A stretch of 64,000 nt of DNA from Litomosoides sigmodontis (GCA_963070105.1 OY718807.1:3066001-3130000), one strand, 5' to 3'; positions 12,646 through 29,460 are shown, counted from the first letter of the stretch. The notes: generated by a model not told the origin, from the letters alone. Made by a program: numbers and translations.

Positions 12646-15234
12646 GTTTAAATTCATTTTTAAATGGGAAAAAAGTTTGCTGTGTGATTGTGAGGCTATT
12701 TTTGTGCATTGATAGGATGGCATTTTTTTTTCATTTAAATTACTAAATTTCTTACAATTGAAAGAAATCACATTTCCCACTTGAAATTCGAACTAAACTC
12801 AATCAAATGAATTCAATTATCATTGAAGTTAAGAGCAAAAATTTGAATTAAAATCTTTTTTGAGAGAGAAATACCACTGCAATGCTTCTTTATTTGATGC
12901 AAAAATGAGCGACATGAACAGAGGGAGAGAGAGAGGGAAAGAAGGAAGAGAGAGAGGGACAGAGAGAGAGGGAGAGAAAAGGGAAAAGAAAGGCGATTGG
13001 ATAAAGATAATTACAGATTGAAAGAAAAAAAAGAGGAAAGTAAGAGTGCATTACTTTGTAGAATTCTAACAATTCAACAACAAAATTTTTCCTATAAGTT
13101 CATTTTTCTTTCTTTTGCAACAATCAATTAATAAATTAAATTTCGTCTTCTGCAAGGGTTTTGCTTTTCTTTAATTTCGAAATATTCAACCGAACGAGTA
13201 AGTTTGGAAGAGGAAAATGCATGAGATTAGCTAAATGGTAGAAGAGAAGCGATGTTAGATAGTTAAGATGGCATTTAGCTAAAAGTTTAGAAAAATGAGC
13301 ACTAAAACCTAGTTTAGATTTGTGATTAGGTGGTCAGCAAGACTTTAGCTCATCATTTTTATTTCACTTTTTTCCTCTTCTTCCTCTCTCTCTCTCTCTC
13401 TTTTTCTCTCACTCCCCCTTTTTTATTTTTGTTTTATTCATTTTAGTTCTAAATGCATGCACTCTTCGTACTTTCATAGCGACAGAAAATGAATTATATA
13501 AAATAATTAGCTAAATTAATCCCAACCACTTGCATAGCATGATAGTTGAATTTCATGACATTTAAGAATTAATAAAAATTTGTCAATTAAAATTGTCGTT
13601 TTGCGTGGAAGTAGTTAAAATTGAAATTGGACGTTAGCTTTCACAATCTACCCATCTCCTTCCTCATTAATTATTCACCTATTTTACTCCCAAGCATTGT
13701 AAGTGCTTCCTCTACACCTCAATAATTTACTCCATTTTTTCCACCCGAAATTGTTAAATGAAAGTAACAAATGGTGATGAAGAAGGAGGCAAGTAGGTCG
13801 TGAAGCGAAGCAGGTAAAGTGATATGTAAATAAGTAAATATGTAATTAAGTAAACGTTTAGGAAATTGTCGTGTTGAGTGAGTTAACAGAATGTAACTCA
13901 TTCGAGCAAAAAAATAAATTGAAAAAGAATTATTTAATTTCATTTTCAATTTGCTAACAAATGTCTTTCATTTTTGTGAGCTCAGTGAGAAAGCAAATGA
14001 AGTATTTGAGCAATATGAGAATGAGGAAGGAGGAAATTATTCGGATGCAAATATTTGCAATTGCTGCGTAATACATTTTGAAATGAAGAATCAATTAATT
14101 AATTAATTTTTAGATTAACCGATCAATTAATGCGAAATGGAAATGGTAATTTGGCAGTAATATGCCTTATAGTTTTAAACTAATTGAAACAATTTTAACT
14201 AATTGTTTGAATTCGTGACCATCAAATTCAAATATCTCTGATGCGTTCCAAATTGAACAATATTTTCTAAAAAATCAAAATTTCAAAAATTTTTTTTGAA
14301 ATTTCAATTTTGAATACAACAGCTTTGTAATTAGAAGCTTCATCTATTCCACACAATGGACAATCACAAGTCTTAATTAATCTTGAACAACGAAATGAAT
14401 TCAAATTTGAACCTATTATGATAGGTTGTTTCGGCATATTTCTCAATTCCAAGTGACTGTGATGCAAGTGGTAGCTGCCATCGCCAAGTGATGAAATTTT
14501 GTTGAAATGCCATTAATTCTGCCGTTGTTGCACCATTTCGAATTGCTCCATAAATTAGAAATGTTAATTGTTTAGCTAATAAGGTATGCTGGAACATTGC
14601 GCATCAATAATGCGGTAAAAAATTAATTAGTAATATTTGAGTTGTAATGAGCAAAAAAAGTTTGAGCCAAAAATCTAACAATGAAATTTAATTCGATTAA
14701 TAACAGTTCAATCTATCAAAAAAAGAGGTTTAAAGGTCGATCGAATTCGAATTTGAGCACCGATAAATTGTTTGCATAGCATTAAATCCTAAAATTAATT
14801 TATACAAAAGCTATATGTTACTGCCAATGTAATTAATCTGATTAAATAATTAGCACAAAATGTTATCATGGAAAAAAGGAGCGCAACGGTTAAGCAGCTA
14901 AGAATACTTTAATCCAAAAAAACAACCTATCTCATCAAATTAGAGCAATTTAAATATATTATAAAAGAATTGCAATGACAGCATAATTTCAAATAAAATT
15001 AAAAAAAAATTTGGAGTGAAGTGGGGTGATGTCAGCAAGCGAACTAGGTGAAACGTAAATTAACTAAATCAAAATGAAGTTTTTTCCCAAACAAAATTTT
15101 TATTATATATTATATAAAATTACTATTAGCACGCTTATTAAAGAAATGTTAAGCACCTGATGTTTAATTTAAACCTGAGCTAAAGCAATTCATTTCATAA
15201 TAACTTTTGATTTAACACATTTTAATTCGAGCAG
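12646..15234. other. stretch without a supported gene
   Basis: AT-rich, with short purine and pyrimidine repeats around 12,920-12,980 and 13,387-13,402. On the minus strand at about 14,373-14,581 an open frame follows a good acceptor (TTCCAG) and reads HTLLAKQLTFLIYGAIRNG..., which is protein-like but has no clear donor and no recognised family. Confidence 0.4.
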
Positions 15235-15301
15235 AAGTTGTGTTTCACAATTTGGGGCCATTCCTAGTGCTCGACAAGCGATGGCCGAACTTCAATTTTT
15301 T
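15235..15301 (+). CDS. possible internal exon, pairs in phase with 12,548-12,645
   Basis: The region follows GAGCAG. With one base entering, its frame reads SCVSQFGAIPSARQAMAELQ, protein-like and unusually low in Asn and Lys. Joined to the candidate exon at 12,548-12,645 the split codon gives Arg and the frame continues without a stop. The downstream limit is uncertain: the only GT near the end (15,302) is a poor donor, and the frame otherwise ends at a TGA about 15 bases later. The family is unrecognised. Confidence 0.27.
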
Positions 15302-15709
15302 GTTCTATTCGAATTAAAATGAATTGGCTTAAATTCACTTAGAAGCTAAATATGCTTAATTTTTGATATGAGGATGAGTTTCTATAATTTAAAATTAGTA
15401 AAATCAAATGGTTGCTTTTTTACACTATTTAAGGCAGAGCGTACAGTTGTTATATTTAATATTATGTAGTACACACATAATTTGCATATAATTCAACATT
15501 TCGCAATTAAATTAATGAGCTGTTCCGATTAAGCTAGAATGACCAAAGCATCTCTGCTACAATAACTGCATTAAAATTCAAATTGGAAAAGGAATGTATT
15601 AAATTTTAAAAGCTATTCCTGGCGGTCGCAAGCTTGCAAATATAGTGAGGTAAGAGTGACGCTTTTTTTTGTGCGACAGCGATAGCGCCATGTTTTACAA
15701 TTTAAATAT

Positions 15710-15733
15710 ACTGATAAGCGCTTACTGATAAGC
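15710..15733 (+). promoter_or_regulatory. paired GATA-factor sites
   Basis: ACTGATAAGC occurs at 15,710-15,719 and again at 15,724-15,733, 14 bp apart in the same orientation. The sequence matches the extended intestinal GATA consensus of nematodes. The role is inferred from the motif only. Confidence 0.28.
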
Positions 15734-18700
15734 TTTATTTCTTGCCAACTCACAAAAACTCTTTATGCATCAATTCATCATTTTCAGAATTAGCAATTTC
15801 AGAGCGAAGTTAGTGAAGGAGGAAGCGCTGTATTATTGCTTGTTAAAGAGCAATAATTAAAGCGCAACATAACTTTTTATTGAACTACAAAATTTTTTAA
15901 ATTATTAAAATTTATTTCATTTTGGAATTAAATTTAGACGAAATCGATCTTTCTCATAAATGCAACCAATTGCAACTAATTAATTGCAAAAAAAAATGCA
16001 ACTGAATTTTAGATGAAATAAGTTGTTTAGCTTTAATTAAATTAAGAACAATTCAGACAAATGAAGTGAATTTCGTTAGTTATATCTCAGTTACAAAAAT
16101 AACAGGCAATAATCGTTTCGTATTTGTAATTACAATAACTTGCAACCATAACTGTGATTACTTGTTTACGACAGTAGGCGTCCTGTAATGCTATCAGTTA
16201 GTGGATGAGTCATTGTTTGTTTATTTAATTTATAACTGTTCAAGGCTCGCGAAATTTACGCAGTCACTAAGATCACTGATAACATCAACAAACACATCTA
16301 CCGACCAAAGAGCTAGAGAGCGCTAGTTATGCTGGAAATTTTAGAAATGAGAAAAGTGGGAATTTACAGCTACTGAGAGTACTGCTGCTCATATAGCAAA
16401 TACTAATTTTAATAATCTATTAACAGTAATTACTGAAGCTAATGCCAGCAAATGAAGTTCATGAGGCATTAGCATCAATTATTCTGTAACATCTTAAGTA
16501 AAATTGAATAAGGGATAGGAAAAAACTCAGTGAGCTATTTTGAAAATTATATTTGAAGAAGTTTATGAATGCCAGATCAGTGGACAAATCCTATTGCATT
16601 TCATTTTCTCATTCAAACAAAAATGACAAATGAATGAGTGTAAACCGTTGATCGATAAATTTCAAAGAAACCGCACAGCTAATAATAATTAATTGAAATT
16701 GGTTGAAATATAAAATAAAATTAATTTATGCAAATATGATTTAATTAAAATCTTTAAAGAGTGAAGAAAATTAACGAAATGATTTATTCACCATAAAAAT
16801 GAAGCAAAATGGCACGAATTCAATCGCTCAGCGTTCGTCGTTCTCTGCTCGGCAAACATCAAATGCTTAAATAACGAAAAAAAAAAAAGATTTGTATAAA
16901 TTGAACAGAGCAAGTTGACTGAATATTTATACGGCAAATTCTTTTCCTTTATCTTTGACAAGTGTAAGTGGCAGCGATCACTTTTATTTTCTGAAGCATT
17001 TCGAATTCATACCATTTAAATGACTTACACTCCTGGAAACGAAACACTAATGCTTCGGCGCTCTTGCAACCGAGCAACTGCGCCTCTCCCTCCTTCCTAT
17101 TTCATTTAAAAAATGTAATTTTACAAAAATCCGCTACAGTAACGCACTAATTGCATGCACAAAAAATTACAAATTAATCGTTTTTGCTTTGTTCGTAATT
17201 TATCCCACGGAACACTTCACTGTTTTGCTTATTTCAAAAATAAAAATAAAAAATATAAAATTTTATCGTTTTTTGATATTTCATTAAAATTTTTCAGTTT
17301 GCATTTGCAAAAAGAGGGTAGAGCTAGCTAGCATGCTAGAGAAGTTAAACAAATTGCATTTTTTAAAAGTTCACCTAATAATTGATTAATTTGAATTTGA
17401 AAATTAACTGTTGAAAAGGAGCGAAATCAAATGTGAAATTAAAATATGGCAGGAAATTTAATGCACAAAATGAAGTTTGTTTGGAAATTTTGCAAAATCA
17501 CTCACCTTTGTGTGAGTGAATTTAATTCATCACGAATTAAAACATCAAAATATGTCATTTAACAAATCGTTGAAAATTCAATTACTCGTGTAACAACTAT
17601 TGATTACTTACCTTTTTTTAGATATTATATATCTACCTAACATCTTTTCAAAACTTACCTTCGAGCATCCGTTCAGAAACTAATCAAATTCAAATTATCG
17701 AATTACAATTGAAGTAAGCAATAATGATAAAAATAATAATATTTTCCATGTGAAATTAATTCATTAAATTATTGTTGCAATTGCTATTTAAGTAATTACA
17801 ATTTAATGAATGAATTTAAATTGTATACATAATTATTAATTAAATAATTGCAAATTAATAAATGAACTTGTTAGCGTTATATTTCAGAGTAGAATATTTC
17901 AATTTTCCATTTTTTCTTCCATTTTACTCTCTTGCAATCGTTCATTTCATTTCATTTCTGCTAGTATTTCTTTTAAATTATCATTTTAAAAACAGGTCAT
18001 CTACCACATACCTCTTTCATCACACCCATTCGTAGAATAATATGAGCAATTTGAATTGAATTCGAACTCATCGGTTTTCTTTTTTCCTTTTTTTCCACGA
18101 AGCATCCTCGTGCTTCATCATATTTGGTAAATAAATGATGAAAGCCAATTAGTTTTTATATATTCACAAATAGTTTCATAAAAATTTTAATGCAAAAAAA
18201 AGACTCTGAAATTTTGCAAGAAAAAAAAACGAAATTAACGCTGCATTTTTAATTTAGAGGTCAAATGAGGCAAAAATTATTAATTATTATAATTAATAAA
18301 AAATTAATAATTGAGAAAAAATAATTAATATAATTAATAGAAAATCTTTTTCACTTCTTTTTCCCTTCTTCTTCTTCATCTTTCCAACAAATGCAAATTC
18401 GTTTTTTTTTTTTTTGTTAATTCAATGATTGAGAAATGCATCTGAGAGAAGGTCAAACAGTCTGTGAGCTCAGTTTATTTGTCTAAAATTCTCAGACAAT
18501 TAATCATCTGCTCATCAACCCATAATTAATTCAAAGATTTTAATTCATTTGAAAACAGTGAATCGTTTTTTTTCCTCTTTCTGCATTTTTTCCCCTGTAA
18601 AACGGCAATTCGATGAAATTTCATTTTAAACAAAAGTTACTTTTTTCTTTTCGTTTTTCGTTTTTTAATTTTTTTTGACAAAGACTGCATCAATACTTCC

Positions 18701-21700
18701 CATTTTTATCAAATTTCAGCTTTTCAGTTCAATTTTCCTTTCCACCACATTTTTTTCCCGCCTTTCTTCTCACTTCCTTTTCTTCCAATTTCAATCAACA
18801 AATTTTCAATTTCATCTCGAGAGATTTCAGCATAATTTCAAAACAGAATCCCGACCATTTCCGAAAGTCTGTCTGAGTGTACAATTTTGAAAGCATTAAA
18901 TTTGAAAATTGCTAAAAAAAAATTCTTCCAAAATTTCACATGAATATCTTAGCTAAACGAAACGAAGAAGAAGAAAGTGAATAAATTTTCAGAATTGCAT
19001 AAAGTCTTTTTTGTGCTAGCAATTTTCAAGAAAAACAAAAAATATTTAAATGGAATTGATTGATTTCGAAAAAAAAGTGCAATTTGCTGAAAGAAATACG
19101 AGAAGTGTAAGAGAAACAGAAAAAGGAAGAGAAAATGAGAAAGAGAGGGGGAGAGATAGGGATAACAGAAGAAGCAAGACGAAGTATTACAAAGAGAGAA
19201 AAAGAATTATAAAATTTGCCATTCTGTCAACTTGTTGAACACTGTTCAAATATGTTAAAATTTAATTTTTTGATTTAACCGAAAATTGATCGCCTAGTTT
19301 AATTGCTCAAAATTAACAAATCACTATCTGTTTTGCTATTTATATCACCTTTTTGGCATTTACTGATTGAAATTAATAGATATCTTCTACGCATAGACAC
19401 ACACGTACGTACTCATACGTTATTTGCATTATAGGCCGATTTCATCTAATTTTCATCCAAAAAAACAATTTAAATTAATTATCAATTCATTGCCCTTTTT
19501 TTTTACAATAAATTTATAAAATACTTTTTCCTCCTAAAATGCATCAAACAGAAGAAATACGAAAGTGCAACGCATTAGTTCGACGAACGACAGCCATTAC
19601 AGTGCTGATTGGACCAGTCAGGAAAATGCGAAAGAAAAGAAAATATGTGAATTAAATAATTTTCAATTAAATGTGAAGCAAATTGAATATGAAAAATACA
19701 AAAAAATATTTTGTGAAATTCTTACAAAATTAAAATTAAAAAATGAAATGAAACAGTGTCGAATGGCCTTTCAATTGCGATTAAAGGAGGAGAAAAGCGG
19801 TAGAAAGTAGTTTTTAGGTAAATTACAAAGGAGCGCTTAGGCCAATTTTAAGGTGCAAAACGATGATAAATGTAGCGCAAAGTGACATTTCAAAAGTGCA
19901 AAAGCAAAAATGCATAAAACGAGCAATTATTTAGGCATGCCAGTTTTGGAGCAACAATTTCAATAAGAATTAATTTCACATTTCCTTTGATTCACTTCAG
20001 TGACGCAACTGTAATAACTAATATTAGTAATGCTAAATAATAATAATTATTAATAATGCGAATAAAACAATAGCAATGATAGTAGTAATTATTCAAAAAA
20101 AGAAATCACTATGCTAATTTGTACTTATAAATGTGAAAAATTTTTTCCTAATCAATTTAATACCAAAATGAATTTTTTTTCCCTTTTTTTGTTGTGATCG
20201 AGGAAGCTATGCTAGTTGCGTGCCAAGTATAAATTAATAATTAAATAATTAACTTGATAGCATTTAAGCATCCATGCTTCCACCTCAATACATCGTATTC
20301 ATTCTCTGCTCGATGTTTTCTCCTCTGTTTTTGTTTTTGTTTTTTTCTTTTGATCGGTTGGTTGATGATGACGTCGTTGTTGATGATAATGCTGATAGTG
20401 TTGTTATCTATTTTCAATTTAATTTTTCTCTGCCACTGATAAAATGAATTCGACTGTTATCATCGCTACGGGTATTATGGTCATATGTTTAGTGCAAGAA
20501 ATACGATATTGGATTTTTTAGAATGATAAGGTAAGATAAGAGAGTATTTGTAAATCTCACTTCGTTTTTTTTCTCTCTTTCTCTCTCTCCCTCTCTCTCT
20601 CTCTCTGTACCTTCTTTACTCGAATAATCTATGAAATGATTTTGTTTGAAGTGGTAAATGGTCATGAAATAAAAATTACAAGTATGAATGTTTGTTAGTT
20701 TTTTTTCCGCTTTTTTTTCCATTATTTTTAATGCTGAAATAAGGAATTTAAATAAAATTGACTAAGTGCTTTTAAAATTGGCGTTAAAAGTGGAAATTTT
20801 GACAGTAAAGCAAGGAGTGAAGGACGATGAGTGTCACAACAACTGCAACTGTCCTTCATTTTCTTTTTTTTTTTTTGTTATTTTATACCGTTTCCTCTAA
20901 ATCATTTTATATTCAAAAAAGGAAGGGCAAAAAAAAGCAAAACAAAATGGAACATAAAGGAATAGAATTGAAGTGAAATATGAATGGCTAAATGTACAGT
21001 TTCAATGTTTGAATTTATCGAATTTTGCGCCTAATAACTGCAAGTTAAATTTCATGCTTTATGCGGTTTGCTTCGATCGATTTCAGCTAATCATTGATTG
21101 CACTGATAGATTTTTTTTTTTGCTTTGCTATCGATTATTCCAATTAGTTGAACTTATCTTTGTTCATTGCAAAATTCACTAGCAGTACCAATGTGGAGCA
21201 AGTGGTGCTGATCGTTTTCGGCTACGATCGATCATTTCAATTAGTTCAACTTATCACGCGGCACTCTTTGATCACTCCAAATTTCACTGGCTGTAATTGC
21301 ATGGAAACACTAAAATGATACTGAAATGAAGCGTGAAAAAAGTAGCGTGAACGTTGAGTTTTCATGATTTTACAACGATAACAATAAATGCCAACTTAAG
21401 TGATAGTAGAATTGTTTTAATTCCTCAATGAAGCAGCGTGATAAATGATTTGAACATTTTTTCAAACATGTTTCATCCCAGTTCATTTCATTATCAAATG
21501 CAGAAGTTATTGATGACATGACATCCAGGGAAAGGTGAGAAAAAAAACGTCAAGTAAAAATAATACGAAAAAAAAATGAGTAATTAAAATTTTTGGAGGT
21601 TTTTTTTTCTTTTACTTTTTTCCACCTTTGCTCAAAAAAGCAACCTATTGTAAAAGCTAAAACAATGCACTTTCTTTGTCTTTTTTTTTGGTTCTCTTTT

Positions 21701-21806
21701 TTACTGGGATGGTTTTGGAAATTTCATTGATGAAAAAAAAAACGATGAAAAACAAACATCAACAAATTTACTCATTGAATTTATACAATGTTATTGACGT
21801 AACTAT

Positions 21807-21810
<4 letters not shown>

Positions 21811-21862
<52 letters not shown>
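21811..21862. repeat. (TG)n microsatellite
   Basis: 26 uninterrupted TG units. Confidence 0.95.
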
Positions 21863-21864
<2 letters not shown>

Positions 21865-22747
21865 ACAGTAATATTAATTCCGTCAAAAAACGCGAAGATT
21901 TTGTTTTTGCTCAATAGTATTTCAGTTAAAATAAAAAAAATAAATGAAAGCTAATTAAACATTATAAGGAAACTCACATATCAACATTAATAGCACTGCA
22001 AAATATATTTTACTGCAATTGAATAAAAAAGAGCGGCGCAAATGCGCACACATACCTTTCATCTTTTAGTCATATTTGACAACTACCAGATAACAGCTAT
22101 GCTCGTGTTCTCTCATTCTCAAAAACACTAAATTGAACAATAAAATTTATTGCACAGGTTGTTCGATAAATTGAAAATTAAATTAGCTCGCTGGCACAAT
22201 GGCAACAATTTCACTCTAATGAAAAGTGCTGAAAAACTGCAAAGAGCAAACGCATGCTAAAATTTTCATAATGGATCAATTTTTAGCGGAAAAGAAAAAT
22301 GAGTGGGAAGGAAAAAAGATGAAAGAAATGGTAGGAATGGAAATGAGGATGAAAACGAGTTTCATCCGATCGTTGCATATAAATACTGCTCATTGAAATT
22401 AGTAAAATGCGAAAGAAATTCATTCATTCATCTTTGCTGTTTGCACAATCATTTTCATTCATCAAATTTTTTAAATATAATATTTACTTGTTTTAAAATA
22501 ATCGGTCAATTTAACCCATTATGAAAGGTGAAAAATTACTGTGCAACGATATTGCTGCTATTCATATCATTTGCACTATTGTATAGTAGCAGCAAGCAAC
22601 TACTGTAGCAACAATAATAGCTACAACAATAACAGAACAACAACAACAATACCAGCAACAGTAACAATAGCAGTGATAACAACAGTAGTAATAATGCTAA
22701 TAAATTACCATATGATACGTAAAGTACGCGGCGGCAGTTAAAAGAAT

Positions 22748-25485
<2,738 letters not shown>

Positions 25486-25489
<4 letters not shown>

Positions 25490-25496
25490 TTTCAGG
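25486..25496 (+). promoter_or_regulatory. probable spliced-leader trans-splice acceptor
   Basis: The sequence ATGATTTCAG|G ends one base before the ATG at 25,497. No donor-to-acceptor intron is evident upstream, and TTTCAG is the canonical nematode acceptor, so this is the likely point of SL1 addition. Confidence 0.55.
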
Positions 25497-27945
25497 ATGG
25501 TGCCGCATTTTTCGTTGTTAGCTATTATCCTATCAAATAGCATTCTCAGTACCGCACTTGCTGGTTATGCTAGCTATCAACGACCACCGCCACAACCAAT
25601 CCTGCGACCACCTTTATGTCAACCACAACCCTGTAAAGCACCTCCTCCTCCGCCTTCATGTCCGTCAGTTTATTGTCCACCACCGCAACCTCCAGCTCCA
25701 TGTCCACCTCAGCTACCACCGACTCCATGCCCGAAACCACCTACATGTCCACCAAGACTACCACCAATGCCCTGTCCCCCACCACCACCACCAAAACCCT
25801 GTCCACCACCACCGCCACCGAAACCTTGTCCACCGATATACTGCCCTCCTCCACCACCTCCACCTCCATGTCCGAAACCTCCTCCGCCAATACCTTGTCC
25901 ACCACCAGCAAAACCTTGTCCACCTCCGCCACCTCCACCGCTGCCATGTCCAACACCGTACCCGTGTCCACCACCACCGCCACAGCCGTATCAACATCCA
26001 CCACCACCACCAAAACCCTGTCCACCTCCACAACCTCCAAAACCTTGCCCACCAACATATTGTCCCCCTCCACCACCACCACCACCGTGCCCGAAACCTC
26101 CGCCACCAACACCTTGCCCACGTCCACCGCCATCCCTAATGCCACCTCCACCACCACCAAAACCATGTCCATACCATCCACCATGCCCACTTCCTCCACC
26201 ACCACCTCCTTGCGTAAGTACTTTTAATTTATTCACAACTAATGAACACACCACGAAAGCTTAGCTGTAATTAAGATGGACAAGTAAAGGTAGGTCGCTA
26301 CTTAACCACATTATCATATGGATTAAAATTTCACTTCAGCGCAATTTCAAAGTCCACAGATAACACTATCAGAATTTCGTCGATGCATCATATTGGTTTG
26401 GCTCCTTGCAAGCACTTCCTAACTTGACCATTCCATTTTTCTTCAAATTTATTTACATTTTACACGTAACGTACAGTTACACGTACGTACCGACATGTGA
26501 TAACTTTCGATTTGTCATGAACAATGATTTCTTGACTAAATACGGGCAATTTTCAAAAATTATACTGCTTCATTCTTTCCTTTGATTCGTTTTTGTGAGA
26601 TTATTAAATGATCATTGATTTATAGCTGTTTCAAATCAATCCACTTATTTATCCTCACTTTAATTTTACTCCATCAAATTCATTGCTAGATTTAAATTAC
26701 TTATCAAAATTAAATGTCACAGATTCGTTTCATATACCCGGCACAAAAATAACAATTGGTAAGCGGCGCTATACTTGCATTTAATTGAATGAATTTAATT
26801 GGATTTTTTTGGTGCTGAAATGCATGAAGCTACCTCATTCATATATCTAATTCCTCCTATCTCTTCCAACAACAATTCCTTTCCAAAAATCCTTCTTGAA
26901 ATTGTTGCTTGCAATCAGAACAGGCGTCATTGGCATCGCTAATCGTTGCAGAAGAGTGCCGAGGTGTGCGCAAAGTGCATGCAACAAGCGCGAGGTGCGA
27001 TAGGGCCAGCAAGTGCTAATGCAATCGGTTCATCATACTTTGTTGCTAGCAATAAAGCAGTTGCGGCAAAATTGCGACGACGAAATAGGATCAAACGTGA
27101 GAAAATGAATGTAGCAATTGGTGCGAACGCTTGCAACAGTGAGGATTTGATGAAAATTATGGAACAGGTATCAATCAACTCATCTCTCACTGGTCGCTTT
27201 CAGCTACGCGAAAAAATCAAACTTAAATTTCAAGCCAATACTCCTCACAATCAATCAAAATTAAATTAAATGAAATCAAACGGAAAAAAAATCAAACTTC
27301 TTCGTAGCATCATAGTTTGTGCAAAATATATTGCACAAAATAAACTGATTAAAATTTTTTTTAATATAATTTTGCTACATTACATATGGTATAATTAAAT
27401 GTAATTTATTCCTTTACACATAATATAGTCTGTGAAATTTTGCCTGATAATTTTATTTAATTTGACTTTCGTTTATAATTGCAAAAAAAAAAAGAATGAA
27501 GTAAATTCTTCCACTTTTCTTTAGTGCTATCAATTTTCTTCCTGCTCATTCTTTTTGCTCATTTTCACTTTCATTCACTTTCTCCCTAATTATACATTTT
27601 CAAAGCAATTTAAGTTACATCAATTTCCTCCAAGAAATGCAATTGATGGCACTGAAGAGAGCGAAAGAGAGCGAAAGAGAGAGAGAGAGAGCGAGAGAGA
27701 GCGCGAGAGAGAGAAAAAAAGAATATTTCGCCCGTATTGTCCAGCTACTTTTTTTTTCCTTTCAGAATTTATCAACCAATTTGGCAAGTTCAAAACGATT
27801 AATTCAAAAATTTGCCGAGGAAAAATTGAAACGTGATTTCAATGTGATTTGCTCGGATAATTCATTCACGTTTATCACACACGCTACTCTATACTGCCAG
27901 ATAGTGAAATTTGACGTTTCATGCTACGCCTTTTCCGCCGGTTAA
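25497..27945 (+). CDS. secreted Pro/Cys-rich Ground-like domain protein (hedgehog-related)
   Basis: Three phase-0 exons: 25,497-26,213, 26,952-27,167 and 27,766-27,945, giving 370 residues. Residues 1-22 form a signal peptide ending STALA. Residues 25-239 are a proline/cysteine region built from PCPPPPPPK-like units. Exon 2 adds a basic segment (KLRRRNRIKREK) and the start of the Ground-like domain (ACNSEDLMKIMEQ). Exon 3 completes it with SSKRLIQKFAEE, FNVICSDNSF and the closing YCQIVKFDVSCYAF, matching the family's conserved cysteines and C-terminal Tyr-Cys/CYAF pattern. Ground-like proteins belong to the nematode hedgehog-related families and are secreted, mostly by epidermis and glia, with roles in cuticle or extracellular matrix. 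They lack a hog autoprocessing domain, and none is seen here. The start lies directly after a trans-splice acceptor. The exact grl orthologue cannot be named. Confidence 0.85.
26214..26951 (+). other. intron 1 of the Ground-like gene
   Basis: The 738-bp intron starts with a perfect donor (TTGC|GTAAGT) and ends TTGCAG. It contains palindromic ACGTAC-rich bases near 26,465-26,495 but no other feature. Confidence 0.75.
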
Positions 27946-28002
27946 ATTTAATTTTCATGCAACTGTTGTTTCTCATAAATTTGCATTAAATGTACCATCA
28001 AC

Positions 28003-28008
28003 AATAAA
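28003..28008 (+). terminator. poly(A) signal AATAAA of the Ground-like gene
   Basis: A canonical AATAAA lies 58 bases after the stop codon at 27,945. Confidence 0.6.
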
Positions 28009-29460
28009 TGATCAAAAATTGCTAGCACATTTCGCATTTTACAACAATCACAATTTCTTCATTTTTTTTTTATCAATTCATTAATTTCGACAAAATATTT
28101 CAATTTTTCCTTTTTACTAATGCAGCAACTGATTAATGACGAGTTTGCCAAGTGAAAAAATTTTTTTCAATTATAATTAAAAATTTTAATTTTTAAACAT
28201 GAATTATGAATTTCCCACAAAGAAATCATTTTTTCTCTGCAACTTCTTGCAACATTCCCAAATTTCTTATTGCAATTACATTTCACGAAACATCTGCTAA
28301 ATTTTACAAATACACAGACAACCTGGCAAGAAATTACCGATAGCAATGTTTCATATATTTCTCTTTATTCCATAAATAGTCAATAATTGTAATTCAACAC
28401 CTTTATTTGAGTTAAATTGAAATTCTAAGAACCTTTCAGATAATAATAATACATCAACATGAAAGTAAATTTCGAAGATTTTATATTAAAAAATATTTAA
28501 TGCGCAGAACAGTTCCCATTATTTGACAGTAGTCTTTTGTTTTTTTTTAATCCAATAGATTAAAATTTAGTAATAAAAAAGTAAAAATTTTTTTAAAAAC
28601 ACTCATAGGATAGTTGCGAACAAATTTTCGTAAGAGTAAAATCACACAAATTGGCTAAAAATGATGAATTGAAATCGGTATTAAAAATGAAATATTATAA
28701 TCATTTATGGCATTTCATTTTTTTTGAACAAATATAAGAACTAGTTGCTAAAAATAAACATGAAATTCAACGAATATGTTCTTTTAATTTATAATTTTAG
28801 CAAATTTATTAAAATTTAAGCTACTTTTTCCGTTTTATGTTATAGCATTCAACATGGATATTTGAAGAAATTGTAAATTAGACCAATCATATTAAATTTG
28901 ATAATAAATTTTAGCCATAAAATGTAAGAGCAACATTAACAATGATATTCAATCATACATGATGCCAAGTGAAGAAAAAGAAAATAATTTTCAAATTGAA
29001 AATGCACTCTAATAATTGATACATAGCAAAGCTATCGTGGAAAATAAAAACTGATAATACAATTTGACAATCAAAATTATTCATTTTGGCATTTTAATAA
29101 TATTAAAGTGTTTATGATTTAATTGGGACAACATTTTATCCTATCTTCCTGATTTATTTAAAATTTTTGAAAAACATTTTATGTTTATTTCCTTCAATAG
29201 TGTCAAATTTCAGTTATAAGTAGCGGATTATATGTCAATAACAACGTAGAGAAAAATGAATAAATGTTCATCGAAAGATATTCCATTGTTATGAACATAG
29301 AACTTTAATCTCATTACTAAGTAATTTAGTGCTAACTTTAAAAACTTTAGACTAGAGTAATAAAGAATTGATTGATACCGATATATAGCTTAACCTGGAA
29401 TTCGTAAATTTCATATCGACACCGACGGTAGGATCAGAAGAAAGGGTCGCTGGGTGTGCT

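Noticed and set aside
25558..26254. Overlapping His-, Thr-, Val- and Gly-rich frames on both strands
   Set aside because: They are shadows of the proline-coding exon of the Ground-like gene. Only the frame from 25,497 has a signal peptide and joins in phase to the Ground-like exons.
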